A DNA stretch of 64,000 bases from NCBI GenBank assembly GCA_903904815.1, contig CAIVDU010000031.1:1-64000 (forward strand), written 5' to 3'. The notes beneath the pieces were generated by a model, which was not told the DNA's origin, ran no database searches, and saw only the letters and a program-made list of their open reading frames with translations. Shown in pieces: positions 24,639-34,195 of this stretch. Position numbers and translations under genes: made by a program. Origin of the DNA: an uncultured Armatimonadota bacterium. Its GTDB lineage: Bacteria > Armatimonadota > Fimbriimonadia > Fimbriimonadales > Fimbriimonadaceae. The stretch's first letter is position 1. Every line of letters starts with the position of its first letter.

Positions 24639-25115
24639 CTACTCCGTAAATTCGTCGACCGCGCCGAAAACCAGGCTCACCGCGTGCTCTACCTCGTCAT
24701 CCGAGAATCCGCGACCGGAGAGGAACCGCATGGCTCGAGCACGGTTTAGGGGCGGGCTTTTCTGCACGCGACGTTGCAGAGCTTCGAATGCCAATTCTGA
24801 CGCATCCTGGGCCGGGGCACTTGTTGCGAGCAGAATGACTTCGGTGTCAACTCCTAACTGCTGGAGTTCCAACCGAATTCGCTCGACTCCGATGCCCTTC
24901 GCCACCCTGGCGCGCACATGCGCATGAGCGAACCTCTCGTCGTTGAGGATTCGCTTGCTCTGGAGGCGCTCAATGACCGAGTCGATGGTTTCGCTTTCGA
25001 ACCCCGCCTTGATTAATTGTGCGCGAATCTTGTGCTCTGGTTGATCACGTTTGGCCAACGCGGCCAGCCCAAGCTCAAGGGCGGCTGAGAAGTCGGTGCT
25101 GCTACGTTCGACCAT
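24639..25115 (-). CDS. recX: Regulatory protein RecX
   Basis: The 158-aa helical protein (from the ATG at 25115) is of the RecX family, which binds RecA filaments and inhibits their extension. Three-helix repeats are recognisable: ALAKRDQPEHKIRAQLIKAG, IDSVIERLQSKRILNDERFA and VRARVAKGIGVERIRLELQQ, with a C-terminal repeat ending FLSGRGFSDDEVEHAVSLV. The frame is open upstream (ATG at 25172 and 25190), but that part is not family-like. No Shine-Dalgarno is evident. It lies downstream of recA but is separated by about 440 bp containing a REP-like palindrome. Confidence 0.88.
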   Translation of the reverse strand: MVERSSTDFSAALELGLAALAKRDQPEHKIRAQLIKAGFESETIDSVIERLQSKRILNDERFAHAHVRARVAKGIGVERIRLELQQLGVDTEVILLATSAPAQDASELAFEALQRRVQKSPPLNRARAMRFLSGRGFSDDEVEHAVSLVFGAVDEFTE

Positions 25116-25553
25116 GGAATTTGGATAAGTTCGCTCGGCTGCGAAGAGATTGATGCATTGGCTTTCTTTCATTAAGTGCCAGGGTTCCATACCGCGGCGG
25201 TCTTAACGTCGCGCTGATCAGCACGGCTTGTCTTCCGATGCCGAGCGCAGCGAGGGAAATGAACGCACTGAATCCGGAACGTGCGTGGAGCGTTCGAGGC
25301 AGTCGTAGGTTCTAGTGGACCGCCAGATCCCAATTTTGGCCACGTCACACGAGTGTCAAGCCACGCTGCTGACAGCGGCGGCAAGCCGCCGCACTCCACA
25401 CAGAGAGCACGTTCGCCTTCGTCGCTCCCTTCGTGACACTCTTCTTTCCCGCGCACTCCCACATGGTAAGCCGCCCGTGCGAGTAGCGGAGCTAGTCAGG
25501 AGGAATGGAATCCGAGCATCCGGAGTCCGTTCTCTCCAGCAAGACCGTTTGGT
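25116..25553. other. recA-recX spacer with REP-like palindrome
   Basis: The 438-bp spacer has no gene I can support. It contains the perfect palindrome GCGGCGGCAAGCCGCCGC (25375-25392), embedded in a sequence of the type repeated in many GC-rich genomes, where it reads GGAGTGCGGCGGCTTGCCGC on the other strand. It could end recA transcripts or be an interspersed repeat. Short frames crossing it have no family features. Confidence 0.6.
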
Positions 25554-26651
25554 CTATTCGTCGGTTTCGTCGAACGGTTCGTCTTCGCTGACTGCCTCGG
25601 GCGTTGCCTTGACCTTTTCTGAGGCGACGATGTCTCTGATCTTCTTATCGAGTTCTTCGAACATCTCTTTGTGGTCGTCGAGGAAGTTTCGGGCATTGTC
25701 TCGGCCCTGTCCTAAACGCGTCTCGCCGTAATTGAAATAGGTTCCAGATCGGGTGATCAGCCCGCGGAGAACCGCGAGATCGAGGACATCGCCCGACTTG
25801 CTGATACCCTTTCCGAAAATGACGTCGAACTCGGCGGTTCGGAAGGGAGGCGCGACTTTGTTCTTAACGACCTTGACCTTCGTTCGGGTGCCGGTCTGTT
25901 CGGTACCAATCTTAATCGCGTCGCCTTTTCTTACTTCGAGTCGAACACTCGCCCAGAACTTCAGCGCGCGTCCGCCCGGGGTGGTTTCCGGATTGCCGTA
26001 CATGACGCCAATCTTCTCTCGCAGCTGGTTGATAAAGATCGCCGCCGTTTTTGACTTGCTGAGCGATCCGCCAAGTTTTCGTAAGGCTTGGCTCATCATG
26101 CGAGCTTGAACTCCGACAAAACTGTCGCCCATCTCACCCTCAATTTCCGCCTTGGGGACGAGGGCGGCGACCGAGTCAATCACGACGATGTCGACCGCGC
26201 CGGATCGGATGATTGCGTCGGCTATCTCAAGCGCCTCTTCGCCGTTACTTGGTTGAGAGATGTACAAGCGATCGACATCGACTCCCAACGCTCTCGCATA
26301 TTCCGTGTCGAGTGCGTGCTCAGCGTCGATGTAGAGGGCGAGGCCGCCAAGTCGCTGAGCCTCTGCCACGCAGTGAAGAGCGAGGGTGGTTTTGCCGCCC
26401 GACTCCGGACCGTAGATCTCGGTAATCCTGCCTTTCGGAAGGCCACCGATCCCAAGAGCTATATCCAAGCTGAGTGAGCCAGTCGGAATCGCTTCGATGG
26501 CCTCTCGACTGTCGTCGCCCATTCGCATGATCGCGCCCTTGCCAAAGGCCTTCTCTACCTGGCCAAGCGCCATGTCGAGGGCACGTTGCCGGTCGGCGCC
26601 GATCACGTTGGTGACGGCAGATTTTTCAGTCGTTGAACCAGTTTTTCTCAC
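25554..26651 (-). CDS. recA: Recombinase RecA
   Basis: The 365-aa recombinase carries the core [21 protein letters not shown], Walker [19 protein letters not shown], Walker [15 protein letters not shown] and the L2 region ([20 protein letters not shown]). It ends in an acidic tail ([11 protein letters not shown]). I prefer the GTG at 26651, which has GGGGA at a good distance, over the GTG at 26678. No LexA box of the GAAC-N4-GTTC type was found upstream. recX, rny and ymdB follow on the same strand. Confidence 0.97.
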   Translation of the reverse strand: MRKTGSTTEKSAVTNVIGADRQRALDMALGQVEKAFGKGAIMRMGDDSREAIEAIPTGSLSLDIALGIGGLPKGRITEIYGPESGGKTTLALHCVAEAQRLGGLALYIDAEHALDTEYARALGVDVDRLYISQPSNGEEALEIADAIIRSGAVDIVVIDSVAALVPKAEIEGEMGDSFVGVQARMMSQALRKLGGSLSKSKTAAIFINQLREKIGVMYGNPETTPGGRALKFWASVRLEVRKGDAIKIGTEQTGTRTKVKVVKNKVAPPFRTAEFDVIFGKGISKSGDVLDLAVLRGLITRSGTYFNYGETRLGQGRDNARNFLDDHKEMFEELDKKIRDIVASEKVKATPEAVSEDEPFDETDE

Positions 26652-27121
26652 TTGTAATTCCCCGCGACAGACTACCACGGGGACTCCGCCTCGTTGGTTT
26701 TTAAGACTCCAACCAACAATCCCGCAATTTTGTCAGCTACTTTCGAGGGACACGTGAACCTGCGGTATAATAATTGCAAATCACTTGAGTTTCAAGAGAG
26801 CCAAATGCAAAGCTCCATGACGCTGACTGTCGAAGATGATGAGTTTGTGTTAAGCACAAGCGTAATCACTAGCTTTCGCCTGGAACATTTGGGTTTAGTT
26901 GCAAGTCGGTGTAGATTAATTGTGCAGGCGGAAGCAGAGTGGCTTACGTGTAACGCTAAAGGGTGACACTCTTTGGAGGGACTGCATTTCTTATCGCCAT
27001 CCATTTACACTCTCAATTGAGGCCGCAAGACCGCCAAACGTCTCCGTGCGTGTAGCGTCTGTGCTCCAAGGTGGGAGCCAGCGGATTGTTCGAATAGTAA
27101 GCAACGTAAAGAGGAGTTTTC
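26652..27121. other. recA / PEP-CTERM divergent spacer
   Basis: The 470-bp spacer is AT-richer than its surroundings and contains TATAAT at 26766-26771 on the plus strand. A 53-codon frame (26805-26966, starting MQSSMTLTVEDD) follows it behind GAGAG, but shows no family, signal peptide or membrane span, so I do not call it as a gene with confidence. The first PEP-CTERM gene has its Shine-Dalgarno GAGGAG at the 3' end of the spacer. Confidence 0.4.
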
Positions 27122-27718
27122 ATGAAGAGACCAGCAATCGCCATCCTATCGGGCGCAATGCTAATGGCCGCAGCCATTGGTCAAGCCCAGGTAATCAATG
27201 TCTCAGCAGTTTCAATCTCTGAAACTGATGGACATGGAACACCAACCATCCAAAACAGCGCGTACCTTTCCCCACAGGGTTGGTCGTTCAAGCTGGGCGG
27301 AACATCGATTTTCACCGGATCCGTGGCCCACACGTTCACGCTAAAGTACACAGTTAGCGCGGCCGCAGGCTACAAACTGACCGGATACGAATTTGACCCG
27401 CTTGGTAGCGCCATCGGTGCCCACAGTGACGTCAAAGTCGATTTGACTCACAAGATTGGTTCAGTTGAGAAGGTTTACGACTATGCAAACCAGACTCACC
27501 TGGCATCGGATACCGGTTTTCACGCGCTCAACCAGACGTCATACAACGTGACGGCCGTGGTCACGCTGAAGCCTGGTACCGCGATGTTCAACACCGCTAC
27601 TCTGACCAACTTCAACGTTCACTACACTGAGCAAGCAGTTCCAGAGCCGGCAGCCATTGCAACCGTTCTCTTTGGCATCAGCGGTCTTCTCGTTCGACGA
27701 CCGAAGAGGAGCAAGTAA
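27122..27718 (+). CDS. PEP-CTERM sorted exported protein
   Basis: The 198-aa protein has a signal peptide (1-22, ending AIGQA), a beta-rich body, and a C-terminal PEP-CTERM tripartite signal: VPEP (about residue 173), a hydrophobic span (AAIATVLFGISGLLV) and a basic end (RRPKRSK). Such proteins are cut and anchored or released by an exosortase, typically in bacteria that make extracellular polysaccharide; no exosortase is in the window. The Shine-Dalgarno is AAGAGGAG. It is followed 4 nt later by a second PEP-CTERM gene, so they form an operon. The body has no recognised domain. Confidence 0.85.
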   Translation: MKRPAIAILSGAMLMAAAIGQAQVINVSAVSISETDGHGTPTIQNSAYLSPQGWSFKLGGTSIFTGSVAHTFTLKYTVSAAAGYKLTGYEFDPLGSAIGAHSDVKVDLTHKIGSVEKVYDYANQTHLASDTGFHALNQTSYNVTAVVTLKPGTAMFNTATLTNFNVHYTEQAVPEPAAIATVLFGISGLLVRRPKRSK

Positions 27719-27722
27719 GCTT

Positions 27723-28352
27723 ATGAAAGGACTATTTACAACCGCGATTGCCATCGGGCTCGTTGTTGCAGCAAATGCTGCTCCGAACCTGACTTCCGTC
27801 GATCTTTCCTACGATGCGAACACGTCCGCCGACCTCGGTCAGGGCAACAACGCCACTGGCGTTGGCTCGCTCTCGGAGACTCTCACGGGATTCACGCTAG
27901 GCGATCCTGCGAGCGATTCATACGGCGACTTCGGCTGGGTTATCAACTACTCCAACCTCGTTGGAGCTGGCGGATCCCTTACGGTTACCGGATCGTTCAA
28001 CTATTCGTACGCAACCGCCCCTGCAGTACCGATTACTCGGTTTGCTGGAGCAGTAAACGTATTCGACCTCACGCAGGCTTCGCCTGTCGCTAGCCTCGCC
28101 CTTGGCCAGTCGGCCGGAGTTGTGACGGGTGGACCTCTGTCTGGAACGATTACGTTCACGGACACGGTGACGTTCGCCAACCTCTCGGGTTCGGGCCACT
28201 TCGAAATCGAAGAGTATCTGTACGTTCCTACTGGCGGTACGCTCGGCGGCACGACGTCCTCAACTCTGAACCCGGTTCCAGAGCCTGCTCCTGTGGCAGC
28301 CTTGGCCTTCGGTGCAGTTGGACTGCTCGTTCGACGACGCAAGAACAGCTAA
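27723..28352 (+). CDS. PEP-CTERM sorted exported protein
   Basis: The 209-aa protein has a signal peptide (1-19, IAIGLVVAANA), a Ser/Thr/Gly-rich beta body, and the C-terminal sequence VPEPAPVAALAFGAVGLLVR then RRKNS. This shares GLLVRR with the upstream protein, suggesting the same exosortase processes both. The start is the ATG at 27723, 4 nt after the previous stop; an in-frame extension to 27657 overlaps the first gene and is unlikely. A terminator follows at 28378. The function of the body is unknown. Confidence 0.85.
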   Translation: MKGLFTTAIAIGLVVAANAAPNLTSVDLSYDANTSADLGQGNNATGVGSLSETLTGFTLGDPASDSYGDFGWVINYSNLVGAGGSLTVTGSFNYSYATAPAVPITRFAGAVNVFDLTQASPVASLALGQSAGVVTGGPLSGTITFTDTVTFANLSGSGHFEIEEYLYVPTGGTLGGTTSSTLNPVPEPAPVAALAFGAVGLLVRRRKNS

Positions 28353-28377
28353 CTCCTGTAGCGGCCTCAATCAAAAT

Positions 28378-28411
28378 AGCTCGGTGTCCCTAGGGATGTC
28401 GGGCTGTTTTG
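28378..28411 (+). terminator. Terminator of the PEP-CTERM operon
   Basis: AGCTCGGTGTCCC (28378-28390) pairs with GGGATGTCGGGCT (28393-28405) using some G-U pairs, followed by GTTTT. It lies 25 bp after the second PEP-CTERM stop. Confidence 0.7.
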
Positions 28412-28912
28412 GCATTTAAGGGCACTTGGTGGGCACCCCTGAGCTATTGCGACAATCCCATGAGTAAAAAGGACACTTGTAACCGGGAAGCCCCTAGACG
28501 AATCAGTCGCAACTACGAAACAGTAGTGATACGTTGGGTGGAAATTGGACCATTCGTCTTCCGCTGTAGTTGAAGATTGACGCTTACGAGAAGATCCTTA
28601 GCCCCGAAACATCTAGTGTGTCAGATGTGCTCGTCTGTTGTGGTCCTGGCAGGACGCAAATTCTATGAGACGCGGCATTCCCGATTTCTAAACAGCTATC
28701 TTCGACCACTTGTCGCGCAGTTCGCTCGTCTATGATGACTTCCTATCGAGATTCAGCTGTTCCCACGACGACGAGTCGCTTATTAGCCCCGCTGTCAACA
28801 CCTTCGGTGCCCCGCTTATCTAGTCGGGCTGTTCCGGATAATTGTCAATCCATGAGGTCACAACCCTGCTCAACATCGGATCCTGAATAGGTTCGCGCCA
28901 AGTCAAAAAAAT
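28412..28912. other. Spacer with no recognised gene
   Basis: About 500 bp between two terminators. The longest plus-strand frame starting at an ATG here is 37 codons (28460-28573) and looks random. No repeat, tRNA or structured RNA was recognised by eye. Confidence 0.4.
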
Positions 28913-28942
28913 CCCCGAACCTGAAAGATTCGGGGCGTTTTT
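28913..28942 (-). terminator. Bidirectional terminator
   Basis: CCCCGAA (28913-28919) and TTCGGGG (28929-28935) form a 7-bp stem. A run of A residues (28905-28911) on the left and GTTTTT on the right provide U tracts for both strands. It ends the lipoprotein gene at 28973 on the minus strand. Confidence 0.8.
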
Positions 28943-28972
28943 CTTCCGACCATCGCTACACATACCTAACGG

Positions 28973-30592
28973 CTACGGTAGTCCAGTGATGATAGTTACC
29001 GTGTCGGTGGTTCCAGAGTTGGTAAATACTGCCACCTTTCCGGGGCCAACCGTTACTGCTCCGTAGAACGAACCGGTAAGGCTCGATGGAAGCGACACCG
29101 AGTTCGTTTGGAGTACCTGACCCACATTGAAAGTTGACTCAAGGTAGGGGTTGCTTGACAAGAAGTAGGCACTGCTCGAACCCGATACTGGCGCAGAGAT
29201 GCTGCCATTGTAGACGCCAAGTTGTCGGAGCTTAGCGCCGGTTGCCGGGGTGGCTACGGTTCCGTCGTCCGCGATGATCAAGCCGTTTGACCAATGGATG
29301 GCATTGGTTCTTCCAGAAATTCCAGAAGACGTTGAAGTCACGGTCGAGGTGATTCCGCTTGAGTCGATCGTCGCTGCGACGTAGGCGTTTCCGGCGTTTA
29401 CAAACTGTTGGTAACCGTAAATAGCGGTTCCGGTTGAGTCGACGGCAATGGAAGAACCGAGAAGGGCAGAGCTGGGTCTCGCCGTGACACCATCGTAGAT
29501 GTAAGTGTTCTGACGGACCAGGAGCTTAGTCTCAGTTGCTACGGCCCAGGTGTCTGTGGACCCTGGGATCGGAAGCAGTTGAGACGCGACCACTCCACTG
29601 GGAAGAGAAATCGAGTTAAGGATGGTGTGAGTCGCAGCATCAATCTGCTTTACCGTACCATCAAATCCAGCTACATACAGGTGCGTTCCATCATTCGATA
29701 TCGCCACATGAGTTGGCTCATTGTTCGTGGTAATGGACGCGACAATGGCTCCAGTAGCGACGTTTATCGCGACAACCTTGCCAGAATAGCCGCCCGAGTT
29801 ACTCAGGACTGGTGCCCAAACTATTCCTCGAGTGGAATCGTAGGCCAAGTCGTTGACGCTCAGGTTCACGGTATTGAACGTGACTCCAACCGTTCCCACA
29901 TTAACCGCCGTAACCGGCGAGGTAACTCCATCAACGGATGCCGTAACGTATGCAGTTCCAGGGCTGATTCCTGTTGCAGTCCCATCGGGAGTGACTGACA
30001 GGCTGCTTGAGCCTGAAATGAGAGAGAAACTAAACGAGCCTGGCGATACGATTACTGGGTCACCGGCAGCTGTTTCGGCTGTCGCCGACAGAGCTCCTGA
30101 ACCACCTACAGCGATCGTCTGTCCCGGATTGACAACAGCCTGGGCAATCGGGCCAGTGAAGGAAACACTGAGTAATGATCCATCAAGCTTAGCAACGACT
30201 CCATTGGCAGTAATATCGACGTCCGCAGTTGCGGTTCCTACAACGGCACTGGTTTCGCTGTGTCCGCTGTAGAACTTGGCCGTTAGAATCCATTCTCCGA
30301 TTGACCCGGTAGCGGTCGTTGTGTAGGACTCCGAATGGCCAGTTGTATCGGTCGAACGATCGCCAGAGAAACTAATGTCGGCCTCGGTTCCACCTGGCTT
30401 ATGCAAGGTGAGAGTTACCGAGAGGGCGGAGGAGGGTCCGACAACTCCGCGAGTTCGAGCGGGCCAATTGATCGACACAGAGGGACTTACTTTGGCGGGG
30501 GAGGTAGTAGAGGCGGAACCGCCTCCACCGCATCCGGCGGCTAAGATTGTCGCCGCGAGGGCAAAGATGGCGGTTATTCGAGCGGGATTCAT
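28973..30592 (-). CDS. Ig-like / beta-propeller lipoprotein
   Basis: The 539-aa protein starts at the ATG at 30592 behind AAAGGAA. Its lipoprotein signal peptide has a lipobox LAAGC (Cys at residue 21), followed by a poly-Gly/Ser linker. Residues 35-220 are Ig-like (PSVSINWPARTRG; a BIG2-type SVTPDGTATGISPGTAYVTA). Residues about 225-539 look like a YVTN-type propeller (VKVVAINVATGAIVASITTN-like and GTHLYVAGFDGTVKQIDAAT). It is probably tethered to a membrane and exposed outside. The function is unknown. It is monocistronic, with a terminator at 28913-28942. Confidence 0.8.
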   Translation of the reverse strand: MNPARITAIFALAATILAAGCGGGGSASTTSPAKVSPSVSINWPARTRGVVGPSSALSVTLTLHKPGGTEADISFSGDRSTDTTGHSESYTTTATGSIGEWILTAKFYSGHSETSAVVGTATADVDITANGVVAKLDGSLLSVSFTGPIAQAVVNPGQTIAVGGSGALSATAETAAGDPVIVSPGSFSFSLISGSSSLSVTPDGTATGISPGTAYVTASVDGVTSPVTAVNVGTVGVTFNTVNLSVNDLAYDSTRGIVWAPVLSNSGGYSGKVVAINVATGAIVASITTNNEPTHVAISNDGTHLYVAGFDGTVKQIDAATHTILNSISLPSGVVASQLLPIPGSTDTWAVATETKLLVRQNTYIYDGVTARPSSALLGSSIAVDSTGTAIYGYQQFVNAGNAYVAATIDSSGITSTVTSTSSGISGRTNAIHWSNGLIIADDGTVATPATGAKLRQLGVYNGSISAPVSGSSSAYFLSSNPYLESTFNVGQVLQTNSVSLPSSLTGSFYGAVTVGPGKVAVFTNSGTTDTVTIITGLP

Positions 30593-30744
30593 TTGATTTC
30601 CTTTCATGAGCGCATAGAGATGCCTACAGTACTAAGTCTATCCGCTTTGAGCGAAGCTGCCCTGCTTCAACGTCAACGAAGACAAAGTGAGTAAATCGAC
30701 TGCAAATCTGACTTTTGAGAACTCAGATTGTTCCAATTCGAGAA

Positions 30745-32316
30745 TTATAGTGCACGAAGCGTCGGCCACTCAGTTTCGATGCCCTGCGCTTTAAGCAGAT
30801 TTTGAAATTCTTGGGTGAGCGCGGGGGACTCAGAAACCTGCGAAGGCTCTAAATGGCGTTGAATGCAGAACCCGGCCAACAAGCCCGCCGCTTCACCTAC
30901 GTTCCACTCGACCGGATGGAGTCGGTAGCAACCGTTAGTGATGTGGGTCACCCCTAAGCATTTGCCGGCCGCAATCAGGTTCCGCATCCGCACCGGGATC
31001 AGCGAACCAAGCGGAATCTGAAAGGGCAGGGTGCTTGTGTCGATCGTATTGGCGCCGCTCGTGCTTGGATGAAGGTCAATGCGATACGCGCCTACTCCAA
31101 TACTGTCGGAGAACTCGATGGCGCGATCTCGTCCTTCGTTCGTGTAAGCAGCAACGTGCTGCTCAAGCACCGTGAATTGGGCGGAGATGCGACGAGCCTC
31201 GCGGACGTAAGGCGTTTTAGCGAATCCATCCTCGGTTCCGGTGATATCTGGTCGCATGTACAGCCCAGGGTAACCAACCCCGCCGTCGTGTCGCGGCGCT
31301 TCCGTCTGGAGCCAGTAAAGGAGGCTCCAACCAAGCTGCTTCGCGTCTTCTAGCCGGGCTTCAGCCACATCATCTTCAACGTCGATGATCGAATGCTCGA
31401 AGTAGTCGTTCTGCGGCCAATTCACGATCGTGACCGGATGGGGCGCGTAACCGGGTTCGAAAACCTCGGGCCGCACGATCTGGCGGTAAGGGAACAAGGC
31501 GTACCAGTTCTCGCTGAACAGTGGAAGCTTCCGAGGCTCTCCAGTGTGGGCATGGAGCACATCGAATCCGAGGAGGGGTCCGGGCCAGAAGGCCGGCCAA
31601 TACGCTTTCCAGCGGTCGTAGTCGACCGGCTTGTCGATCACCCGGTGCGACCCTTCGTCGTGAGCCATCGCATAGCACCAGGTCAACCCTTGAACATTAT
31701 TCGGCTCTTCCGGGCCATCGACCGCGTTGGGCTCGTGGGTGTCCCTCTTAGATTCCGCACCGGAAACATATTCGGTGAGCGTGAGAGGAAGCAAGTCGCC
31801 CAACTCGGTGGCGTCGAGAACGTACTTGGCGTGGACCGTTTCCTCTCGTCCGGTGAGCAGATTGAAAAAGGTGACGCTTTGTACCTCATCGCCGCTGGCA
31901 TCTGCGGAAACCAACTTTCGCATCAAGCGAAGATCGAGCCGCCCACTCGCCAAGGCCGGCTGAAGCATCTGCTTCAGGACGTTGTGGCCAATGCGAGGTT
32001 CGTGGCAAAGCTTGCTGACCCACCCTCCTCCGGGATTAAGTTGGGCGTCGTACCGAGCGCTGGCGATCAGGGGCGTGTGGTCTCGATAATAAGCGCGAAC
32101 CCCGTCTCGGTAAGCCCGATAACGCGCCGTGCACCCAAACTGTTCGATCCAGGGATGTTCATCGGGCGGCACCGCCTGTGACGTGAGCTGTCCCCCGACC
32201 CAGTCGGTGGACTCGGTCAGCACCACGTTGAGTCCCAGTGAACTGGCAGAGAGAGCCGCCGCGACTCCACCAGTTCCTCCTCCCACGATCAAGACGTCAC
32301 AAACAACTTCCTTCAT
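30745..32316 (-). CDS. FAD-dependent oxidoreductase (FAD_oxidored family)
   Basis: The 523-aa flavoprotein has the N-terminal Rossmann motif DVLIVGGGTGGVAAALSA (residues 7-24) and an acidic ribose-binding end (LTESTDWVGGQLTSQ). Mid-protein KYVLDATELGDLLPL and C-terminal NLIAAGKCLGVTHITNG complete the family pattern, followed by EWNVGEAAGLLA. Proteins of this group are often found with glycoside hydrolases; the substrate is unknown. No signal peptide is visible, so it is cytoplasmic. TAGAGT lies 12 nt and AAGG about 1 nt before the ATG, so initiation is unclear. It stands alone between the lipoprotein gene and the ABC operon. Confidence 0.88.
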   Translation of the reverse strand: MKEVVCDVLIVGGGTGGVAAALSASSLGLNVVLTESTDWVGGQLTSQAVPPDEHPWIEQFGCTARYRAYRDGVRAYYRDHTPLIASARYDAQLNPGGGWVSKLCHEPRIGHNVLKQMLQPALASGRLDLRLMRKLVSADASGDEVQSVTFFNLLTGREETVHAKYVLDATELGDLLPLTLTEYVSGAESKRDTHEPNAVDGPEEPNNVQGLTWCYAMAHDEGSHRVIDKPVDYDRWKAYWPAFWPGPLLGFDVLHAHTGEPRKLPLFSENWYALFPYRQIVRPEVFEPGYAPHPVTIVNWPQNDYFEHSIIDVEDDVAEARLEDAKQLGWSLLYWLQTEAPRHDGGVGYPGLYMRPDITGTEDGFAKTPYVREARRISAQFTVLEQHVAAYTNEGRDRAIEFSDSIGVGAYRIDLHPSTSGANTIDTSTLPFQIPLGSLIPVRMRNLIAAGKCLGVTHITNGCYRLHPVEWNVGEAAGLLAGFCIQRHLEPSQVSESPALTQEFQNLLKAQGIETEWPTLRAL

Positions 32317-32441
32317 GCCTTATCGCGGACTCTACCCAAGACAATGTCGACACTCACATCTACCATTTCTGCTTCAGACCCCATTTGGAGTCGCTACCGC
32401 GACGCAGGACGCGACGACTGCGCACGAGCCCCGCGATCGCA

Positions 32442-33203
32442 TTACTCAGCGTCTTCGCGAGGCACGTATTCGAAGTGGGTGAACCACCATGCAGAGAGCA
32501 ATACCGTCGCCACTGTGAACACGGCGAGGCAGAGATACGCGGACAGGGCTGAGATCGAATTCGCATTCGACCCGCCGGCTACCGCATTGAGCGCCCGGCT
32601 AGTCTCGGTCACCGGATGCTGGGCGATTCCCTGAAGGTAGCTATAGATCGAAAGGTGGTACAGATCTCCGGGCAGATTCGGGATGGAAGTCTCCCAGCCA
32701 AACGCGAAGAGCAGGCAGTAGATCATCGCACGGTTGACCAGAAGACTGACCAACAGGAACAGTCCACCGTACGCCAGTGCTCCGAAAACGACGGCTTTCA
32801 CGTCGTTCAACAGCAACGGGTTTCCAACCTTACCGAACGCGCCAACCGAAGTCAAAACCATTGCGAGCGAACCCAAGAACGAAACCACGATCACTGAAGC
32901 AGCAAAACGGGTTACTAGCAAGATCCAGCGGGGAACGGGTCGCGTCAGCAGGTACACGATCGTCCTCCCCTCTACTTCCTGGCTCACGATGGCAGTCGTA
33001 AAGATCGCCGACGACAGTGCGAGGATTCGGAAGGCAAGAATCGACGAGACGCTGGAGTACTGCTCTTGGTGAGTGGCGCCCTTGATGAGGTGGGGCCAAA
33101 AGAGGGCCAGGCCGTAACAGAGGCCGCCCAGGAGGAGCCATGGGAAGATCCGCCGAAACCGGAAATACTCCCGCAGCGCTTGAGAAAAGATCGCACCTAC
33201 CAT
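32442..33203 (-). CDS. ABC-2 type transporter permease (module 2)
   Basis: The 253-aa protein has six predicted membrane spans and the ABC-2 permease layout: a first span at 20-40, then SQEVEGRTIVYLLTRPVPR, which is the cytosolic coupling stretch following span 2, and a last span before FEYVPREDAE. It is the last gene of a four-gene minus-strand operon and pairs with the ATPase at 33206-34195, 2 nt upstream. The substrate is unknown. Confidence 0.85.
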   Translation of the reverse strand: MVGAIFSQALREYFRFRRIFPWLLLGGLCYGLALFWPHLIKGATHQEQYSSVSSILAFRILALSSAIFTTAIVSQEVEGRTIVYLLTRPVPRWILLVTRFAASVIVVSFLGSLAMVLTSVGAFGKVGNPLLLNDVKAVVFGALAYGGLFLLVSLLVNRAMIYCLLFAFGWETSIPNLPGDLYHLSIYSYLQGIAQHPVTETSRALNAVAGGSNANSISALSAYLCLAVFTVATVLLSAWWFTHFEYVPREDAE

Positions 33204-33205
33204 GA

Positions 33206-34195
33206 CTAAGACTCCACCAGGTATCGGAACACCGACTCGAGATTGTTGTCGGGGCTGCTAAAGCCGTGAACCCGAATTTTCTTCTCGATGATGAGTTGGG
33301 ACAGGGAGTCGTAAAACGAATCCGGATTTCGAACTTCCATCTTGAGCGCCCGATCGCCATAGTCGTATCGCAGACTCTCGACGTTCGGGAGGCCAACCAA
33401 CAACTCAGCGGCCCGGCGAGGATCGTCGACCTCTAACCGAACTTGATGAGGGTGCTTGTCGATCAGCGACCGAATGACGCCAAGGTCGCCATTGGCAAGC
33501 AAGCGACCCCGATGCAGCAGGAGCAAGGACCGAGTCATCTGCTCCACTTCAAAGAGAATGTGGGAACTGACCAGAATCGTCTTTCCGTTTTCGGCTAGCC
33601 CGGCTAGGACGTTCATGAACTCGCGACGTCCCACTGGGTCGAGGCCGTTCAAAGGCTCGTCCAAGAGGATGATGTCGGGGTCGTGAACCATCGCCTGAGC
33701 CAGTTTGATTCTCTGGCGCATGCCTTTGGAATAGCCAGCGATCTTTCGATCGGCCCGGTCCGCCATCCCTACGAACTCAAGAACGTGTTGCGTCCGATCG
33801 CTCGCTTCCGACTTGCTCATGCCGGAAAGCCTTGCCAAGTATTGGATGAACTTACGCCCGGTGTACCGTTCGTAGAAGTCGTCTATCTCAGGGCAGTAGC
33901 CGAGGTGCCGATACACTTCTGGGTTGGCAAACGGTTGCATCCCGTAGATCTCGACTGAACCGGTCGTGGGGCGAAGCTGACCCGTGATGAGCCGCATCAG
34001 CGTGCTCTTGCCCGCTCCATTCATCCCCAGAAGTGCGGTCAAGCCTGGTCCAATTTCGCAGCTGACATCGTTCAATCCGATCACCTGTCCATACCATCGG
34101 GACAGGTTGGTCATCCGAATTCGCACCTTGTTGGGGTCTTGGGCGGATACAGGAGGCGTGGAAGGAACTGAAGAACCCACTTCGACTGCGCTCAA
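33206..34195 (-). CDS. ABC transporter ATP-binding protein (module 2)
   Basis: The 329-aa ATPase has a 25-residue proline-rich N-terminal extension. Walker A is GMNGAGKS at 57-64; the signature region is YSKGMRQRIKLAQAM (the usual LSGGQ is YSKGM), Walker B is IILLDEPLNGLD, and the switch is LVSSHIL. The C-terminal 90 residues form an extra domain common in ABC-2 exporters. The start overlaps the upstream permease stop by 4 nt. Confidence 0.9.
   Translation of the reverse strand: MSAVEVGSSVPSTPPVSAQDPNKVRIRMTNLSRWYGQVIGLNDVSCEIGPGLTALLGMNGAGKSTLMRLITGQLRPTTGSVEIYGMQPFANPEVYRHLGYCPEIDDFYERYTGRKFIQYLARLSGMSKSEASDRTQHVLEFVGMADRADRKIAGYSKGMRQRIKLAQAMVHDPDIILLDEPLNGLDPVGRREFMNVLAGLAENGKTILVSSHILFEVEQMTRSLLLLHRGRLLANGDLGVIRSLIDKHPHQVRLEVDDPRRAAELLVGLPNVESLRYDYGDRALKMEVRNPDSFYDSLSQLIIEKKIRVHGFSSPDNNLESVFRYLVES

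Noticed and set aside
26740-26760. CACGTG-containing word near recA as a third parS
   Set aside because: Outside the core CACGTGAA it differs from the parS consensus at about six positions.
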